Assembly (NCBI GenBank): GCA_022702545.1 | Contig: JAHRBC010000001.1 | Coordinates: 9,734,001-9,798,000, forward strand | Length of the DNA: 64,000 nt | Origin: Phycomyces nitens | Taxonomy: Eukaryota > Mucoromycota > Mucoromycetes > Mucorales > Phycomycetaceae | Direction: 5' to 3' | Shown here: positions 20,471 to 32,076 of the stretch, piece by piece | Position numbering within the stretch: the first letter of the stretch is position 1 | How the letters are laid out: the number at the start of each line of letters is the position of its first letter | The notes under the pieces: model-generated | Told to the model about the DNA's origin: nothing | Seen by the model: the letters and a program-made list of their open reading frames with translations, nothing else | The model's database searches: none | Program-made: the position numbers and the translations under genes

Positions 20471-22970
20471 AGAAAAATACCATCTAATCTCACCCGCACG
20501 ACCAAAAGGTATAAAGAGGGGATTCGATAAAAAGAAACTTTATTTAAAACAAAAATTTGTAGACCCATCTCATTTAAGCTGGTACTCTTGCCTTTATTAT
20601 ACACCCAAGATATGCGCATATAATTAATGGGGTGCCCTGATACTTATTCCAGTCCTCAGCTAACCTTGACATGTACAATCTCAAGTGTTTGTACTGTAAC
20701 CGTTTATATTCTCCTGTTTCCATTCTTTTAATGAAAATATAGACCCATGTTCATCACTATATATATATGTGTGTGATTCAATTGCTGATTTGATTTTCAA
20801 GTGGTGAACAAAGTCTAATCGCTTCTTTTTGTGCCATTGGAACAACTGTTGGTTAGTTGTGGTGATAAATCATGTCACTTTATATTCTACAAATAGCGCG
20901 CCAGGTGGTATTCTTGATGTAGATGTCCATTGTGTCTCTCATATGGTAGTTGTTGACTCTCCAAATATAACCCTATTTTTTCATTTCATTAAAATACCAT
21001 ATATAACACTCCAAGGATATTTAAAGGTCTTTTTTTGTATTATTATGGTTTTATGGGCAACTTTCCAAGGCATGGTAGTCTTTGATGAAATAATGTGAGC
21101 AAATGAAGAACGCCTTGATGATTAGACGTTTTTGGTAATCTAAAAAGCTGCTTTGGGTCAGAAAGAGGTTTGTTGAATTGATGAAATGGTGTGGTTCGTT
21201 TGAGACAGAATGTATAGAGTGAGTAATTATTATATAGTATTGATACGTTTGATGTAGTTTGAATGTCGGTCTGTTGTTGTAAAATATGTCTGTAGAGATG
21301 AAGACATGAAGTTGGTAATAAAAAGTAAAAATAAAGCCCAAAAGTGTTGATATTTTGAGAATATGTCGGTAGTGAATATATATAAGCGCCACGTAAAAAA
21401 AAAAAAAGTGAATTAAAGAAAGTCTTTTAACAAGATATACACAATACATTTAAAGAGGTGTATTAGAGTGGGTAATTAAAACAGCATGCAAACTGATTTA
21501 AAAAAGTAAAGCACACAAAGAATGAACTTGACAAAAAGCAGTCAATGTTTATTTACTTTTTTACAAGATGAAATTTATATAATGATTGATAGTCCTTTAT
21601 TTTCATTTATTTATATTGGAAAATGAAACTAGTAAACTAATTTCATTTTTTATTTTCATTTTTTTATATTGGAGTTTGAATTATATAGTAATAATTCCAG
21701 TTTGGTTTTTATGACAGAGGTGCAAAGACTTGATCATTATATAAATTTCATTCATGTATGTGCCCACCCACCCTCCTTGGTTTATTTTCATTTATTGGTT
21801 CTGTGGCTCTACTATTTGGGGAGTCTATCAAGACTGCAACCCAAGTAGAACCACTAGTTCTAAGAGAGAGAAAAACCTCCAGGATCGCACTCTTATTTAT
21901 AGACAAATTCTGCGGCGATTAAATAAAGATTGGTGTTTAAAAGTCACGGAATGAGATTAAAATTGGTTTGGCCGTGACTTTTATTAGAATCACGTGAGTA
22001 GGCTCATATTCTACTAGTGCACAGCTATAAAAAATACAGCAAGAATGTAGATTTAATGAAATAAATTATAGATACAAAGTATTGTGCTATTATTATGTAA
22101 AGAAGCTCTCTAAATACTGAATATAGTCGAGGCGGCATCCAAGTAATTTATTCTATCACCCTCTCTTATTTAATAGCCACTTTATTATTGTCTTCTCAGC
22201 TTATTTTAAGCGTACAATTTCTAGATTTGGTTCCAGGAAGCGAAATTTGTAACCAATATTTCAAAGTCATTTGCACGGCTAATAAGACAAGGATAACAAC
22301 TGGGAGTCAATGTCCAAGTCAATAGCAAAGAAGTCAGAGAGATTTGAAAAAAGGTGCTTGACAAGTACACACTGGGTATACATACACTTTACACTATTAC
22401 TGTGGTGATCCAGCCTTATTAATGTATATTTTACATATACATAGGCTATAAGTACAGATTAGCTGAGAGCTAATAAGGTACGATAGACGAAGTATATCAA
22501 TGCATCAGAATAATAGCAACGTGGATGTTGAGCTCAGAAGCTTACTCCTAATATCTTAATGTGGTGAAAGATCCCACGTATCAGGAAGTCCAAGATCTTG
22601 TGTAACAGCATATTTCACTCAACTGTGGTGTGTATACCACAGGTATATAGAAAAGAATATCATACATAAGAGGTAGAAAAATAAAGGCTATCTGAGATTA
22701 GACGAGTAAGAATGAAACTGAGGGATATGTTTGAGGAAACCACATTTCAGGAACAAAATATGTATCGTTGGAAATTGTTCTCTAGTATGACTTTTACAAG
22801 GTTGGTCCGCTCTTCCTGTGGATGCAACTTGATAAAGGTACCATCTTTGGGTGCTTTGATCCCTAGGAATCATTACCAGTAGAAATATGTCAAGCAGTAA
22901 TTGAAAGCTCTTTTCCTTTGCTCAGATATCTAATCGAATATCTGACATTGGAACAAAGAGTTAAAAATCA
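20471..22970. other. Gene-poor AT-rich DNA between transposon relics
   Basis: No supported gene. The ORFs here are short, low-complexity and lack family features. A 20-bp imperfect palindrome (CTGTGG to CCACAG) lies near 22624-22643. Confidence 0.45.
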
Positions 22971-22979
22971 TTGATATAA

Positions 22980-24030
22980 TGTACGATGTATATGACGGTT
23001 CCATGTGGAAGGGGCTCAAAGACAAGGATGCCATTTCATTTGTTATAGACTCACTTTATCTTATGGTAATATTAACCATCAAACGGTTCCGGCCATTCGA
23101 TTAAGTGATATATTCCTGTGCTGCAATCTAATTATCAACAATCTACCTCCTAGTAAGGGATTTAAGCCAGATAATATCGTCCTTGTTAGTCTTATGCTTG
23201 AGTATAAAGAGCCAAAATCTAATGAGATTGATAATTATCTCAAACTATTAGTTGATGACTTGGAGCAATTATATATTAAAATGAAACCCCAAGCCTTTGA
23301 GTTCTCATCTGGTGTTAATGTCCGTGATGCTTTTATGATTGTGGCCTGCGACATTAATGTTGCTAGAAAGACTGGTGGTTCTACATCCCACAGTAGTACC
23401 CATGGATTTTACAAATACAGTCATGTTTTCTCTAATTTGGAACCCAAGAGTAGCATCGACTTTTGTAGGTTCAAGTGTGCAGTGGTTCTTTTTTGTAATG
23501 ACATTGAAGAGTGCTTGTATGCCCTCAAAAAGACATTAGCTGGAGGTCGAAAATAGTGTTTGCTTTTTGCTGTTGTATTTTCTTGGATACTCTTGATCTA
23601 ATATGTGGAACAATCATTGATCCAATGCACAGCTTATTATTAGACATGGTCAAGCGAATGGTTGGGGACGTGGACTGCCAGTGATCTGATTACAGACAGA
23701 GATCTTTGGGAGATGTAAAAGATCGCAGAGTTTATGGTGCTACCTGTGGAATATGCCATGTTGAAGATAAATATATGGAGGGTTTTTTCCTGTATGAAGA
23801 CTGACGAGTGAAAGGCTTGAATGCTGATTTAATCTCCTGTGCTGGTGAAGGCCGTTCTCCTTGTACCAAGATTCAATAATTGGATCAGCTTTTTTGATAC
23901 CTGACGTCTCTTAATAAAGTCAATCATCACTTTTGACAAACTTGATGAAGCAAAGATAAGTATATGTGTAGGCTGAATAATGTGCATGTGAAATAAAAGG
24001 TGAAAAAAAAGAGAGAAGAATAAAAGCATG
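22980..24030 (+). pseudogene. Tnp2-like (CACTA/EnSpm-type) transposase relic
   Basis: The opening codons MYDVYDGSMWK at 22980, then IINNLPPSKGFKPDNI, VACDINVARKTGG and NLEPKSSIDF, follow the pattern of the transposase family Tnp2 found in CACTA elements and abundant in mucoralean genomes. One stretch (23005-23556) is open for 183 codons; both ends continue in other frames. Downstream, fragments in shifted frames such as ITDRDLWEM, KTDEWKA and SPVLVKAVLLVPR at 23690-23880 keep the family order. Several stops and frame changes show it is inactive. Element termini were not found. Confidence 0.75.
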
Positions 24031-24219
24031 ATTTATTCTCTCAATGCCCATTGTGAAAGGGGAGGAGTGATCCTCTCTGGGACTGCTAAATCCGCAACGC
24101 AGTCAAATACTCTTAAGAGCATTTGGCGCACGTTGACACCCAAGCCGAGGAGCGAGTATGAGTCCATCAATGCGTTCGACTGATTGAACTAATATACATA
24201 CATTATAAGTTTATTTTAT

Positions 24220-25160
24220 GATTTCAAAGCAATAAAAGTATGTCATTTAAAGAACGTATTACCTCATTGCTCTTCCAGCTTGGCCGTATTGTGCGGATCA
24301 TGCGCCGGTCAGAAACTCTAGGAATCTCGTCCTCAGACTCACCCTCGGACATTACTGCCTTTTGGATGAGTGCAGAGCAATCATTGCCCATCACACTGAC
24401 AATTGCATCCTTGTTGGAGTGATATGCCACTCGACGACGATTGAAATACTAATATGTTATTAATTCTGTTTTCAATCCCAAGGCTTTTTAGATGCCAACT
24501 GTTATATATATCAGCTTCCCGACCGGCTTTTCTGCCACGAACATTTGACGCGACCCGTGCCTCAGGAGACGCCTTTTCTTGGCGACGTCTCCCACAAAAG
24601 TTCTTGTAGGTATTCTCATGATTATCCTTTTGGTGTAAGCCTTCATTGACGAACATTGGCCCAGGTAGGCAAGGAGTTCTAGAACCAATTCCTTGTTGGA
24701 AGATTTATTGAAATAAACATCTGTTTTCCATATGGGCTTATTCTTGTTGGCCTGCACCTTGACCAGGTCATTTGATTTGAAGTTGAACTTCCAAATACAG
24801 TCTCGGATTAATCGCTATTACATTTTTATAAGACATTGCATTGGTAAGTTATTGAGAATATTGATACTTACACATACTTCTGTGGAAGTCTTGGGATCTT
24901 ATTGGATTACAGTCGCCACTTCAGGAACAGGGGCAATCAAAGAGCTAGCAACAGGGCCAGCAGCAGAGAGTGTACTGGACATAGGGGCTGATCATTTGAC
25001 CGTACCATCGGGGGACATTGATGGTATCGGTATTATCCTGAATAGATGTCTCAATACGAGATTCTAGCTTGAGAAATAGGGCCTTGATGTCCCTAAAGTT
25101 CTCCGACAATTGAAGCTGGTAATTGGTTAAACGAGAAGTGGGAGTGGGGCTGGGTGTCAT
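24220..25160 (-). pseudogene. Broken companion gene, convergent to the Tnp2 relic
   Basis: The reading starts with MTPSPTPTSRLTNYQLQ at 25160 and continues in a second frame with stops (SSTLSAAGPVASS), a likely intron (about 24885-24820), then RLIRDCIWKFNFKSNDLV, KNKPIWKTDVYFNKSS, EKASPEARVASNVRGRK, NKDAIVSVMGNDCSALIQ and DRRMIRTIRPSWKSNE in alternating frames. These segments form a coherent basic protein of perhaps 280 residues, now disrupted by at least three frameshifts and two stops. I do not know a named domain. Its position 200 bp from the transposase relic, tail to tail, suggests both came from one mobile element. Confidence 0.5.
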
Positions 25161-27452
25161 AGCCTATAGAATACAGGGTGTTTTCAAAGTTTGTTTTATT
25201 TCTATAAAATATGGACTCTAGTCTTTAAATACAAAAATATTGGATTTGAAAGTGTAAAAGAGCTGATTGAATTGTAAATAGCTAGTATGTATAGACACGG
25301 ATGAGTTTAATAAACAGATTCTGAATCACTCTATATAAATTAATAATAAAAAAGTCTTGCTTTTGGATCCAATCTAGATTAACCATGGTCAGTTATATTA
25401 TCTGTACTCTTGTAAACTATCCAAAGTCTTTATTTATTTTTTACAGACAGGTTGTTGTAAAATACTGGTATTGAGGCGATTATTTCAATGTCAAACTTTT
25501 ACCTTTTGACTCTACTTATTCTATTATACCAATCACCACATCCGTATCCATATCCATATCCATCGTATACAATTGGAATAATAGCAGTAATTGCTTTTAT
25601 CGACGTCTTTACGTAATAACATCTTGTATGTTTAATAGGGTTCTATATCGTCTGCTGCTACACAACATCAAAGTAATTACAGACTCTACTTATACCCAGA
25701 GGTTGGTTTGCAAGGAATTCAAGTTGTGTTTTTAAGAGTCTTTTAATGTATAAAGTCCAATGGCTACAACTCGGTTGGCAAAGAAAAGGCTGAAATTGGC
25801 CTTTCCGTATAACACTCGAGTGAATCCTAGAACAATTCATGAGGACTCTTGACAGTTGAAAAAAGGAAGAGGGAGATTAAAGGTGAGTGAGGCAAAGTGT
25901 TTAGGAGTCGGGTTGAGGCTTGATGGCATGTTGGCCTTTTACGAGAGCATGCCCTGAATAAATGTTCATCTACAGTCATATTATGATCAAATAACTGCTG
26001 TCTGTTAGGAGCCTTGTGGACCAATTGCCACCCAATGGTATCAATCCCAAGAGGGAGATGCGACTCTCATGGACTACTTGTGCAAAGAGATTGTATATCC
26101 AGGAAATATCTGCTACCCCAGAGGAAAGGAAGCCTAGGAAAGAATAATAATGTCACCACCGATTCAGTGTCTTGTGGCGGATAAAATATGAGCAGAGAAA
26201 AACTACTCATTCATTGACTGTCATCTTGGGTATAAAAAGATTTTCAGGCGAATGATAGACGGACAGTTTGATCGAGCAAGGGAAAGATCCATCGGGTCTG
26301 CAGTAAGAAATACGGAGACTGTAGGTCCAGGACACCAAAGCCTCTGCGGTGTGGACGAGTGTATGATTCAAAATGTACAAATGAGTATCGTTCATGAGGC
26401 AAAAAACGTAATTACTTTTGAACGTAGCCTGTAATAGTTGTGTTTTATGGCCATAGATTATGTAAAGTACACAAAGACACCTGATATTTAAGTTTTTTTC
26501 TCTACCCTGTAAATCCCTTGCTAGGCTTGCATGCAATTAGTATTATTCTTTTTATACCTTTTTATTAGTATTCTCAGTTACAAGAAATATTGGCTCATTA
26601 TCTAATTATCCTCGTCATGACACCATTTCAAGTGGGGTTCCATGTGTCTCTTGCTCAAGGCAGGTTTATATGTTTAGGTATCCAAAAAAACGATAAGCAT
26701 ATTCTTACAAAATTTAGTAAAGAAATGAAGATTCCTACAGATAATTGATTCTGGACTGCAATAGAGACAAACGACTGCCGAAAACCCAGTGAGTCCAATG
26801 GTCTACTACCAAATGACAAACAGATTGAAACTTGTGCTTTAAAGTCTTGTGATCTTGCTGTTACAAACTAGAAGTTAAAAATTGTTAATGAATTGTTACA
26901 TCTATAGATAATTATTAATAATGAGGATAAATATAATGATTGGTTCAATGATAAAAGCCAGAATATGAACAAAATTGATTATTATTATTATTAAAAAAAA
27001 CTAGTCGGATCTGATCCTGATTGGTCAAATCAGTAATGGCAATCTAATGTTCCTTGGAACTGAATTATACCACTATTAACTCTTGCTTTTCATATAGAAT
27101 AAATTGGCTTGGCATATTCAATGTTGGCCTAATAAAACAAAAAGAGAGAGTCCAAAGATGGCTTGGATTATGGGAATCATATTAGTCTGTTAAATATGTG
27201 TTATTAAAGAATTGATTTGGGAGCTATAATCTTTATACAAGGTTGGAATATGTACGATCAATACAGATGCAGATCTCTAATGACAAGTTACACTGCATCA
27301 TATTTTCCTATCGAATTCATTGAAGCCATACATTAATCTCCTAATGCTGTCTAGTAATCCTGGGTATTGGGGAGTTTTTTTTTAGCTCAACCTTTATCAA
27401 ATTTAATGACCATTACATACATGTATTTATTCATCTCTAAAAAAAATATGGT
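25161..27452. other. Intergenic DNA, probable unassigned transposon debris
   Basis: No supported gene. On the minus strand at 25827-26536 short open segments (for example YNLFAQVVHESR) look protein-like but give no family I can name. A short run of CATATC units lies near 25543-25562, and TTATTA units near 26978-26995. Confidence 0.4.
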
Positions 27453-28766
27453 TTAAAATATGCTTTCCCTGTTCCTTGACAGCCAATCTAATGACTGATC
27501 TTTGATGTGTCTACGATCCTCTGCTATTTCAGCTGCCATTTCTCTAGAGATGCCATGAGTCTCAGAATAGTCGATAATTCTATCAATTATGACCTTTCGT
27601 TTCCCAAAGAACTTTGATTCTGAAGATGTCCTAGGCCAAAATGTCCCGTACTTGTTCTCCAGATAAGCTACAGATGGTCCGTCATCTAAGCCTTCGGTCC
27701 ACTCTTTCCACAGCTCTGTTACGGTGGATATGTCGCGACGCATTCGATATAAAGATTCATCAGTGGTATATTCCAATGGCATACGGGTGTCCAGACAGGC
27801 GTATAAAGCTGATTCTGGCTCTGATAGGTCGAGATCTGATTCTGGGTGGTGTCGCGTTGTTTTATGTGTCCCTAATGGGGCTGTCCTGTGGGTATCTCGG
27901 TGTTCAAGATGAGACTGAGTTTGGTGGTTGAATGCGGATAGAGGGGTCTGTGCATGAGTTACTGAGGAACTGGAGGAATTGAAGCCGGTCTGGCTAGGCC
28001 AGGACATCTGAAGATTAAGGGTGGCTGCACCCGAGGTTATGGCCGAGAAGTGGGACAGGAGGGCGTCCATTTTATTGATAGTCAACGAAAGGGTGTTCTT
28101 GAGGGACCTTATTTCTTCTTTCAATTCAGGCACTACCTTTCTCAACATTTCATTTGTCTCCTGAATAGGCTCGTCATCCTGCACTACCCTTTTTTGATAA
28201 AAATAACAAGGGTTAATCAAACAAGGTAGGACAAACAATGTCATTCTCTTACTGGTTCTGGTCTGGCTGTGGTGTATCAGCAAAAGATTGACTAGAGAGG
28301 GTAGGCGAATGGTACCTTTCTAGATTCTCTCTTCGTTTTCGTTGGTCTTCACGGCGCATATTACGCAGCAGCTGTTTTATGGCTGGTATTCTTGGGTGGG
28401 AGTGGGAGTTGATGCCTTGTCGAACCTGCTTTTGATAGAGATCCGTAATGGCTGCAACATAGAGCTCCATGGTTGATGTCTTGATCTTACGGTCTAATCC
28501 GATTGCCTTTCTACCACGCCGGCTCTGGCGGTCTACAACCTACGAATTTACAATGAGCATCTTGTTACCCAATTTAGTCTACTTACTGCTTCGGATAGAA
28601 ACAGGAGCAGCTTCTCTCCACTGACTAGATAGCTTGAATCGTCTGCAAATCTGCCTTGGCACCATGTCTTGAATTCGCCCTGCTTGGATGCATACGAGCG
28701 GGACGTGTTTACGGACCTGTTTTCGATTATGGGTATTTCTGGTGACTGCTGTATTTGATTGTTCAT
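27453..28766 (-). CDS. Crypton/Ndc10-like N-terminus fused to coiled coil and GCR1_C-like domain, recombinase core absent
   Basis: Three exons, 28766-28587, 28539-28253 and 28188-27453, joined by GT-AG introns of 47 and 64 nt, give 400 residues with no stop. Residues about 25-140 (KTWCQGRF, KLLLFLSEAV, STMELYVAAITDLYQKQ, INSHSHPR, IKQLLRNMRREDQRKRR) resemble the SAM-like N-terminal domain of Crypton tyrosine recombinases and Ndc10. Residues about 175-225 are a predicted coiled coil (LRKVVPELKEEIRSLKNTL). The C-terminal 90 residues, with ISTVTELWKEWTEG, KYGTFW and ESKFFGKRKVIIDRI, fit the GCR1_C DNA-binding domain. The catalytic recombinase domain normally between these parts is missing. An intact, intron-bearing gene of this form may be a domesticated DNA-binding protein, perhaps a regulator. 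Confidence 0.75.
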
Positions 28767-29196
28767 ATCAAAGGTCAAGTAAAAAGAGATCCAACAATGA
28801 CATTTGGTTTTTTTTCTTTGGTTGGTTTTATGCAATACGATAAATTATTGTCGGAATACGAATATATGATTATAGAACTAAACATGATGATTTTATTGGT
28901 TTTTGTGGATAAAATATTAAACATGTTATTGTTAGCAACAGGCGAATGGGCTGGCGTGAATTTTTCCAAAACGATCATGATGATTGTAATCGATTCTTAT
29001 ATTATAATTATAATTATTATTATAATACATTATATTTGTGAGACCTAGAGCTATATATTATACAAATAAATAAATAAAAAAAAAGAGGGTTTTATTATCA
29101 TTATCATTATTATCATTATTATTATTATTGATTTTAGTCACCCCAGTTTAAATGATAACGCTTAACAAATTGAATCAGGAAATTAATTATTATAAT

Positions 29197-29231
<35 letters not shown>

Positions 29232-30061
29232 TATTTTTAAGAGAGAATGTCGTGGATTGAAAATCCAATGTAGTTCAAAGAATAAAGTAGTTACCATGAA
29301 CTTTGTTTATTTTTACCTGCAGTTTAGTGATTTACATGGAATTCTTGGCATTTTATCATCCTAGACATTAACATGATTCTTTGTCTATTACAGACTCTCA
29401 ATAGTCTGTAATTCTGTCTTATTCGCAAGTTACACTGATGAGCACAAGAATAAATCGTCTTGGCTCAATACAGAGCGCTCAAGACAATCTCTTTCCGCAC
29501 CAAGACCAGCGCTGGTTTGTAGCCACAGACTATGTTGACTAAAAGTAACCCAAGACGTCTTGAGCCAACCCATTTCAGGGACAATGTCTCTTGAATTGTT
29601 TTTAAAAGGGCAATTTGCAAGGCTCTAAATTTTGTTTAAATGGACTAATGACATCACCAGAAAAATAGTATTTCCCATTTTTTTGTTTTTGGCTGTCCTC
29701 CGTCATTTTGCAGTGATTTACACATCAAACTGTTTCATCAACCCTTTTTAGATTTTCAACAGCCGTCTATTGCATGCCAATAAGCATACAAATGTAATAA
29801 TAATAATAATAATAATTGACTGAGCTCAAGAGGCAATAGGCAGTGGACAATTGCCAAAATACCTAAAACTATTATTATTATAATTATTATAATTATAATA
29901 ATGTAAATTCGAAATTGAGCTATTTCAGGAACCTCGGAAATTGAGCTTATTCAACAGCTACAGATTGGAACATCTGTTGCTCAGTCTTATTTGGTAAACA
30001 AATATGTACGATTATTTTTTTCATATTGGTAGCAGAATTATACATGTATATTGAATAGAAA
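28767..30061. other. Intergenic DNA rich in trinucleotide repeats
   Basis: Contains (ATT/ATC)n at 29093-29130, (AAT)n at 29197-29230, (AAT)n at 29795-29816 and mixed ATT/AAT units at 29870-29903. No supported coding sequence. Confidence 0.6.
29093..29230 (+). repeat. AT-rich trinucleotide repeat cluster
   Basis: An ATT/ATC mixed repeat (29093-29130) followed after about 65 bp by an AAT repeat of about ten units (29197-29230). Confidence 0.9.
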
Positions 30062-31213
30062 TCATGAAGAGAATGAAGGAATACTAAATGTCTTGTCTCT
30101 GCTGGTTCGCCATCCCATAGTGCCTGGCCAGAGAACAATACCAAGAATAAGGATAATAACAAGTGCCACGCACACAAGGATAAACGCATTCCTACATCTG
30201 TACTTCCACATCATATCCGTACTCTTGTCTACCGAAGTCTGGCCAGCATGTGCAGTCGGCGTATGAACAGCCCCAAAGGCCCAGACAAGCGGACAGAGGA
30301 AACCAAGGATGAAGTACAGAAAAGATGGTCGACAGCCAAGTGCCCATTTACTCGGCCCCTGTGCGACATTCTCTCCTAAATCTTCAGTAGACAATACCTG
30401 TTCTTTCCATTTCCCAGCCCGGTCCCGCAAATGCTTCGGCCATTTCTCTGGTTTTATAAACCCTTTAACAGGGTGTCGCACAATATCATTCTCGTCCTTA
30501 AACCCTTGTTGTCGGATCGTATTAAGCAGCTCCATCCTATCAGCCTGCTTCTTTTCTTCAGAGTTCATGGCTCGGCATTCTGGTTCCTTCAAGAAAGTCG
30601 ACGGGCAAGGCAAGATCTCAATTTGATTATCCATCGTCTGTTTAAAAACAGCTGAGGTATGGGTCACTCCAAACTCCAAATGTCCGATATGAGGCAAGGT
30701 AGGCGTGGGAGCAGCAGAAAATATTCTTGAACAAGGTCCAATTCCACATTGATAGAATCCAGAGTTCGATAGGCGTCTTTCTTCAGGATGGTCAATATTG
30801 TCCGATGTAGTATGGACGTAGAATCGACTGGTGCTTTTAGACATCTGCTTTGATTTCGATTGGACATCAAACGAATACTGTGGGTCAAAGTAGGATTCCC
30901 ATTGTTGATGTTCTTTTGCATTATTATGAGTCTGGAGGGGAAATATAATCGTTGAGCCTTGTAGCGAAATACTGCTGCCTTCCATGGTTGTAGACATTGG
31001 TGGAGACCCAACATTCGCTCGACTGTTGTTGGCCGTAGAGCTATTTGAAGGTCTGTTATTATCAGGGTAATTGTTTGACGATTGAACGGCATATGAGGGT
31101 AATGTTTTGTATAGCAGACTGTCTATAGAAAATGGCATGTCAAGATGAATGTCCTGAGACTTTGGCACATTTGCCTGGTTTTTGAGGGTAGGGGTGTTCA
31201 TCGAAATAGACAC
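30062..31213 (-). CDS. Hypothetical C-terminally anchored membrane protein, Ser/Asn-rich
   Basis: A single uninterrupted frame of 383 residues. The N-terminal 170 residues are Ser/Asn/Gln-rich and likely disordered. A middle segment (residues about 215-290) is charged and may be helical. Two hydrophobic segments follow: FLYFILGFLCPLVWAFGA (about 300) and the clear TM helix FILVCVALVIILILGIVLW (about 345), leaving a short basic tail. This plan resembles fungal serine-rich membrane proteins in which a short LGF-CP-W motif precedes the final TM helix, but I cannot name a function. The Met at 31213 is the first in frame; one at residue 5 is an alternative. Confidence 0.75.
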   Translation of the reverse strand: MSISMNTPTLKNQANVPKSQDIHLDMPFSIDSLLYKTLPSYAVQSSNNYPDNNRPSNSSTANNSRANVGSPPMSTTMEGSSISLQGSTIIFPLQTHNNAKEHQQWESYFDPQYSFDVQSKSKQMSKSTSRFYVHTTSDNIDHPEERRLSNSGFYQCGIGPCSRIFSAAPTPTLPHIGHLEFGVTHTSAVFKQTMDNQIEILPCPSTFLKEPECRAMNSEEKKQADRMELLNTIRQQGFKDENDIVRHPVKGFIKPEKWPKHLRDRAGKWKEQVLSTEDLGENVAQGPSKWALGCRPSFLYFILGFLCPLVWAFGAVHTPTAHAGQTSVDKSTDMMWKYRCRNAFILVCVALVIILILGIVLWPGTMGWRTSRDKTFSIPSFSS

Positions 31214-32076
31214 TCAAACGCACACATATATACACACACACAGGCTGGTGTGATTGTGGTGGCCAGAGATAAAGAAAAAAGAGGAAAAGGGGCTGTAGAA
31301 TGCGAATTCTTGCTAGTTTTCTAATTTCTTTGCTGTTCCCGTTGTGTTGGAAAGCTGTCCATAGACGATTGACGCGTTCTCAAACCAATTGCAATGATCG
31401 TACCGGCAATTTATATTTCTGCCAGTCGACACTTTCTTTAATGTTTTGGGTTCAATATTGATGTGCTTCAGGACAGCCTTGAACTAGGCAAATCAGATCC
31501 AGGCAGCCTCTTTAGTGCCCTAGCGTATCTAGGGAATTAATTTCGGATTTGATGTTAAACTGTATGGGCTAATTTACAAAGCCAGGATCAAAACACCTTT
31601 ATCATCTCCAACTGCCCAGTTAACCTTTTTACAACATTTTCTCTCGCTATTTATCAGGCTCTGAATCTGGGGGAGTGGGTATATATACATCCCTATTTCC
31701 CACAACCCTTTTTTTTTGGTTACCTTGGCCAAAGATCTTTTCTTCTTCTTATCATTCCATAGTCCAACCTTTGCTTTGAATCCCGATTTACCGCAAATTC
31801 AGTGTACAATAAGTAAAATAAAAGCGTCATCCATGTTTTTATTCTAAACAATCCGTTTGCCTACAATATAAAGACCACAGATTCAAAAAGGTGGTTGTGA
31901 AAGTTGGAGCCAATATGTGACTTGCGAATTTTATGTCTTGTTTTTCTAGCCCAATGGAAAAGCAGAGTGTTTTTTCCCACGCATTCAAGCATCTGTGTTT
32001 CTCGGTTTCCTTTTTGCAGCCCTAGCCATTACTTTTCTCTTTCTCTTTCTCTCTTTTACCTTACCTGACCTACAGC
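31214..32076. promoter_or_regulatory. Divergent intergenic region, membrane protein / MCC biotin subunit
   Basis: The two flanking genes are transcribed away from each other, so both promoters lie here. A TATATATAC stretch at 31677-31687 and CT-rich tracts at 31735-31750 and 32033-32055, just upstream of the MCC start, are candidates for core promoter elements; no regulator site is recognised. Confidence 0.5.

Noticed and set aside
22380..22430. CACTATTACTGTGG as a possible CACTA terminus left of the Tnp2 relic
   Set aside because: No inverted partner was found to the right of the relic, so the element end is not supported.
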